In this document: piece after piece, positions 5,659 through 7,811 of the stretch
Layout of the letters: each line of letters begins with the position of its first letter
How positions within the stretch are numbered: position 1 is the first letter of the stretch
Source of the DNA: an uncultured Nitrospinaceae bacterium
GTDB lineage: Bacteria > Nitrospinota > Nitrospinia > Nitrospinales > VA-1
Direction of reading: 5' to 3'
Assembly: GCA_905182935.1 (NCBI GenBank)
Contig: CAJJDL010000172.1
Span: forward strand, 1 to 7,811
DNA: 7,811 nt
Notes under the pieces: generated by a model
What the model was told of the DNA's origin: nothing
Seen by the model: only the letters and a program-made list of their open reading frames with translations
Database searches by the model: none
Made by a program: the position numbers and the translations under genes

Positions 5659-6459
5659 ATGTCAAATGTAATTAGTGGTCAGTTGAGTAAGATGACTCAT
5701 AAGGCAGGTATACCCATTCAGTATTTTTTGAACCTGAGCGAAGAATCATATCCTTTGACATCTAAAGTTGGTCAAATTGTAACTGTCAAACATACAGGTA
5801 AAATTACGTGCGTTGAATGTGGCCGAGTAATTAAGAAAACTTATAGCGATGGGTATTGTTTTCCATGCACACGAGATTTGCCAGAAAATGATATTTGTTC
5901 GGTGCGTCCAGAAAAATGCCAGCATGATAAAGGCAATGAAACTGATCGAGAATTTTATGAAAAGTACTGTAATATAGACCATTATGTTTACCTATCACAG
6001 ACATCCGGAGTAAAAGTAGGTATTACTAGGCACTATAATATTCCTAGTCGCTGGATTGATCAGGGCGCAGTGAAAGCTTTAATCATTGCCAAGGTTCCTC
6101 GTAGGATTTTATCCGGCCATATTGAGATAGTCTTAGCTAAAGAGATTTCTGATAAAACCAACTGGAGAAAAATGCTCTTGGGGCAAGTTGATGAGGTCGA
6201 CTTTTCTTTTATGAGACGTGAAATGATTGAGTGTATTCCCCATGACCTAAAGAAATATGCATTGTATGAGGAAGAAGTTCAGTCGTTTATTTATCCGGTT
6301 GAGGCTGTTCCGGAGAAAATATCAAGCCATAACCTGGATAAGGAAAGTGAATTTAGTGAAAAACTTACAGGCATCAAAGGTCAGTATCTAATTTTTAAAA
6401 ACCGAGTAATCAATATGAGAAAGTACTCTGGTTATCACATTGAATTCACCTTTGATTAA
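5659..6459 (+). CDS. DUF2797 family protein
   Basis: A 266-residue protein I recognise as DUF2797 from its N-terminal SGQLSKM (6-12), the KVGITR (119-124) and RWIDQGA (131-137) block, TNWRKML (167-173), and the GIKGQYLIF (238-246) end. Cysteines are grouped: Cys51-x2-Cys54, Cys67-x2-Cys70, then Cys80, Cys87, His89, Cys104 and His108, probably metal sites. The segment VYL...KVGITR...RW...IE (110-156) resembles the order of motifs in GIY-YIG nucleases; this is my inference, and no function is established from the sequence. ATG 5659 is chosen by comparison with family starts; an in-frame TTG at 5656 lies at better spacing from the weak GAGA at 5643-5646 and would add one residue. It lies 30 bases after the small membrane ORF. 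Confidence 0.85.
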   Translation: MSNVISGQLSKMTHKAGIPIQYFLNLSEESYPLTSKVGQIVTVKHTGKITCVECGRVIKKTYSDGYCFPCTRDLPENDICSVRPEKCQHDKGNETDREFYEKYCNIDHYVYLSQTSGVKVGITRHYNIPSRWIDQGAVKALIIAKVPRRILSGHIEIVLAKEISDKTNWRKMLLGQVDEVDFSFMRREMIECIPHDLKKYALYEEEVQSFIYPVEAVPEKISSHNLDKESEFSEKLTGIKGQYLIFKNRVINMRKYSGYHIEFTFD

Positions 6460-6488
6460 TGGAGAGCCAGAATAGATTAATTTTAAAA

Positions 6489-7385
6489 TTAAGCTGCCTG
6501 TTTTATCATTTCTCCTTCGAAACGATAGCCATCTGAAGCATTACTTAATGCGGGTTTCAGTTTGGCTATCTTAATATTTTTAGCTAAACCAAGTTTCTTG
6601 AGTGTCAAAATAGCCATCCAGGTCATATCTATTTCCATGGGCCGTAGGCCATGTTTAGCTGACTTTGGAAAGGCATGGTGATTATTATGCCATCCTTCGC
6701 CGTAAGCAAGAATGGCTACCCACCAGCAGTTAGTAGATAGGTCATTTTCTAGTTTAAAGTTTTTATAACCAAAGGCATGTGCCGCACTATTAACAAACCA
6801 CGTACCATGATAAACCACCACCAAGCGTAAAAAAATTCCCCATACTACCCATGGTAATCCACCGATAGCTAAGAAAATAAAACCTAGTACAAATTGATTT
6901 TTAATATAATGTTTGTCAAGAAATTGGTAGAACTTATCCTCTGAAAAATCTTTTGTGTAGTTTTGAATGTTTTTTTTGTCGTCAAACTCAGGGTGCTCGT
7001 AAAGCATCCATCCTAGATGTGGCCACCACAGGCCATCTTTTGCACTATGAGGATCTCGCTCCGTATCAGATCCCGCATGGTGCATACGATGGTGTGCTAC
7101 CCACTTGATAGGTCCATTTTGGCATGCTAGTGATCCTGCAAATACAATTATGTTCGCTAACCACTTAGGAAGATCCAACCCTCTGTGCGTAAGATACCTG
7201 TGATAACCAAAACAAATACCAATGGAAGCCGTCAGCCAGTGCATGAAAAGGAATAGAATCACAGCACTCCATGAAAATGCGAATGGGAATAAGGCTAATA
7301 TAGCTCCTATGTGTAGGAAGATAAAAAAACCGATAATATCTTTGTTTAAGGTTAGCTTAGGTTTTACACTTTTCAGGGTTGGCAT
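6489..7385 (-). CDS. Membrane fatty-acid desaturase (acyl-CoA delta-9 type)
   Basis: A complete 298-residue integral membrane di-iron desaturase that introduces a cis double bond in an acyl chain, using O2 and an electron donor. All three histidine boxes are present: HRYLTH (62-67), HRMHH (99-103) and HNNHH (233-237, within GEGWHNNHHAFP). His203 in NSAAHAFG is an additional family ligand position. Hydrophobic stretches at about 17-58, 75-90 and 165-200 give the expected four-helix layout. It has the GYHRYLTH form of bacterial delta-9 acyl-CoA/acyl-lipid enzymes, but regiochemistry cannot be read from sequence. ATG 7385 lacks a strong Shine-Dalgarno; no earlier start is better. There is no fused cytochrome b5 or ferredoxin domain. 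It is divergent from the putative sensor kinase gene; a regulatory link is possible but unproven. Confidence 0.93.
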   Translation of the reverse strand: MPTLKSVKPKLTLNKDIIGFFIFLHIGAILALFPFAFSWSAVILFLFMHWLTASIGICFGYHRYLTHRGLDLPKWLANIIVFAGSLACQNGPIKWVAHHRMHHAGSDTERDPHSAKDGLWWPHLGWMLYEHPEFDDKKNIQNYTKDFSEDKFYQFLDKHYIKNQFVLGFIFLAIGGLPWVVWGIFLRLVVVYHGTWFVNSAAHAFGYKNFKLENDLSTNCWWVAILAYGEGWHNNHHAFPKSAKHGLRPMEIDMTWMAILTLKKLGLAKNIKIAKLKPALSNASDGYRFEGEMIKQAA

Positions 7386-7542
7386 ATTTAATTTTTCAAT
7401 TAGTTAGTAAACTATTTAATTTCTTTTAACATGTGACTATACTAACCCTGAAGGTAGAAATAGTATGTAAAACTTATGTAATATTTATTGAGTAGGTAGT
7501 TTTACAAAATGATACAAATCTTTTGACCTTACGAATTCTAAT
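7386..7542. promoter_or_regulatory. Divergent intergenic region, desaturase and putative kinase
   Basis: These 157 bases must hold promoters for both genes. TATAGT on the minus strand (within GTTAGTATAGTC, near 7437-7442) is a fair -10 for the desaturase, with a poor -35. Facing right, TTGAGT (7488-7493) with GATACA (7511-7516), 17 bases apart, is a weak pair. I see no clear palindrome. Confidence 0.25.
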
Positions 7543-7811
7543 ATGAATCGGTTGCGAGCATTATTCCACCCAATTTTTGTATTTATAGGCATACAGGTTG
7601 CCTGGATTGGCTTGATGGCTGTTTGGATATACTGGTATGTTAAAAATAGCCAAAACCTGAATGAACTTGCCAAAAGGCTTCCTCCTGAATTACTAGAATC
7701 AGATTTTAATTGGATTTCCCTCTTAGAGGGAGGGGTGTTGATGTTGGTGATTCTTGCTGGGGTTTATGTAATATTTGTTTATTGGAATAAACAAGCTAGA
7801 TTAAATCAGCT
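7543..7811 (+). CDS. Probable sensor histidine kinase, N-terminal fragment (runs off right edge)
   Basis: The 89 complete codons in the window encode a start, a first membrane helix at about 9-32 (IFVFIGIQVAW), a short outer segment of roughly 30 residues containing RLPPELLESDF, and a second helix at about 62-80, ending YWNKQARLNQ. In membrane histidine kinases this last pattern leads straight into the dimerisation helix with its His, but that part lies outside the window, so the kinase call rests on the N-terminal resemblance only. The ATG at 7543 is the first start after an in-frame TGA at 7510; no Shine-Dalgarno is visible. It is transcribed away from the desaturase gene. Such a short outer loop would suit sensing within the membrane, as DesK does for lipid fluidity, but this is speculation. 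Confidence 0.6.
   Translation, partial: MNRLRALFHPIFVFIGIQVAWIGLMAVWIYWYVKNSQNLNELAKRLPPELLESDFNWISLLEGGVLMLVILAGVYVIFVYWNKQARLNQ

Noticed and set aside
5746..5982. Minus-strand open frame across the DUF2797 gene
   Set aside because: Antisense shadow of a recognised protein family member; no start signals or recognisable product.
6477..6492. Perfect 16-base palindrome TTAATTTTAAAATTAA between convergent DUF2797 and desaturase genes
   Set aside because: Pure A/T with no loop or GC stem; it cannot be supported as a terminator.

Overview
The window reads as ordinary chromosomal DNA of an AT-rich Gram-negative-type bacterium. I see no insertion sequence, phage gene, CRISPR array, tRNA or rRNA. 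The organism is not identifiable from this sequence with confidence. A monothiol glutaredoxin, BolA, an A-type Fe-S carrier, YgfZ and a membrane desaturase suggest an aerobic, glutathione- or thiol-using bacterium. A marine deep-branching group such as Nitrospinota is only a guess.

Left third (1-3444): a divergent Fe-S cluster trafficking locus. On the minus strand an A-type carrier (ErpA/IscA family) is followed 28 bases later by a long TTG-start ORF that leaves the window. That ORF joins a complete YgfZ/GcvT-like folate-binding domain, with its KGCYIGQE motif, to a TPR domain. On the plus strand, from the same 304-base intergenic region, lie bolA, a monothiol glutaredoxin (Grx4/GrxD family, CGFT instead of CGFS) and a peroxiredoxin-fold protein whose peroxidatic cysteine is replaced by Asp. 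Carrier, BolA, Grx and YgfZ are all known in Fe-S assembly or transfer, so the two odd members (the TPR fusion and the cysteine-less peroxiredoxin) are the best candidates for new parts of this pathway. A hairpin at 3469-3492 closes the plus-strand unit and overlaps the end of the convergent plsC.

Middle (3467-5384): plsC (1-acylglycerol-3-phosphate acyltransferase) on the minus strand and a glyoxalase II-like metallo-beta-lactamase-fold hydrolase on the plus strand. A 475-base AT-rich gap between them contains an operator-like palindrome but no convincing gene.

Right (5385-7811): a 52-residue membrane miniprotein, then a DUF2797 family protein with many Cys/His residues and a segment resembling GIY-YIG nucleases. 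Next come a minus-strand membrane fatty-acid desaturase with three histidine boxes and, divergent from it, the N-terminal two-TM part of what is probably a sensor histidine kinase, cut by the window edge. plsC and the desaturase give this half a membrane-lipid flavour, but no operon joins them.
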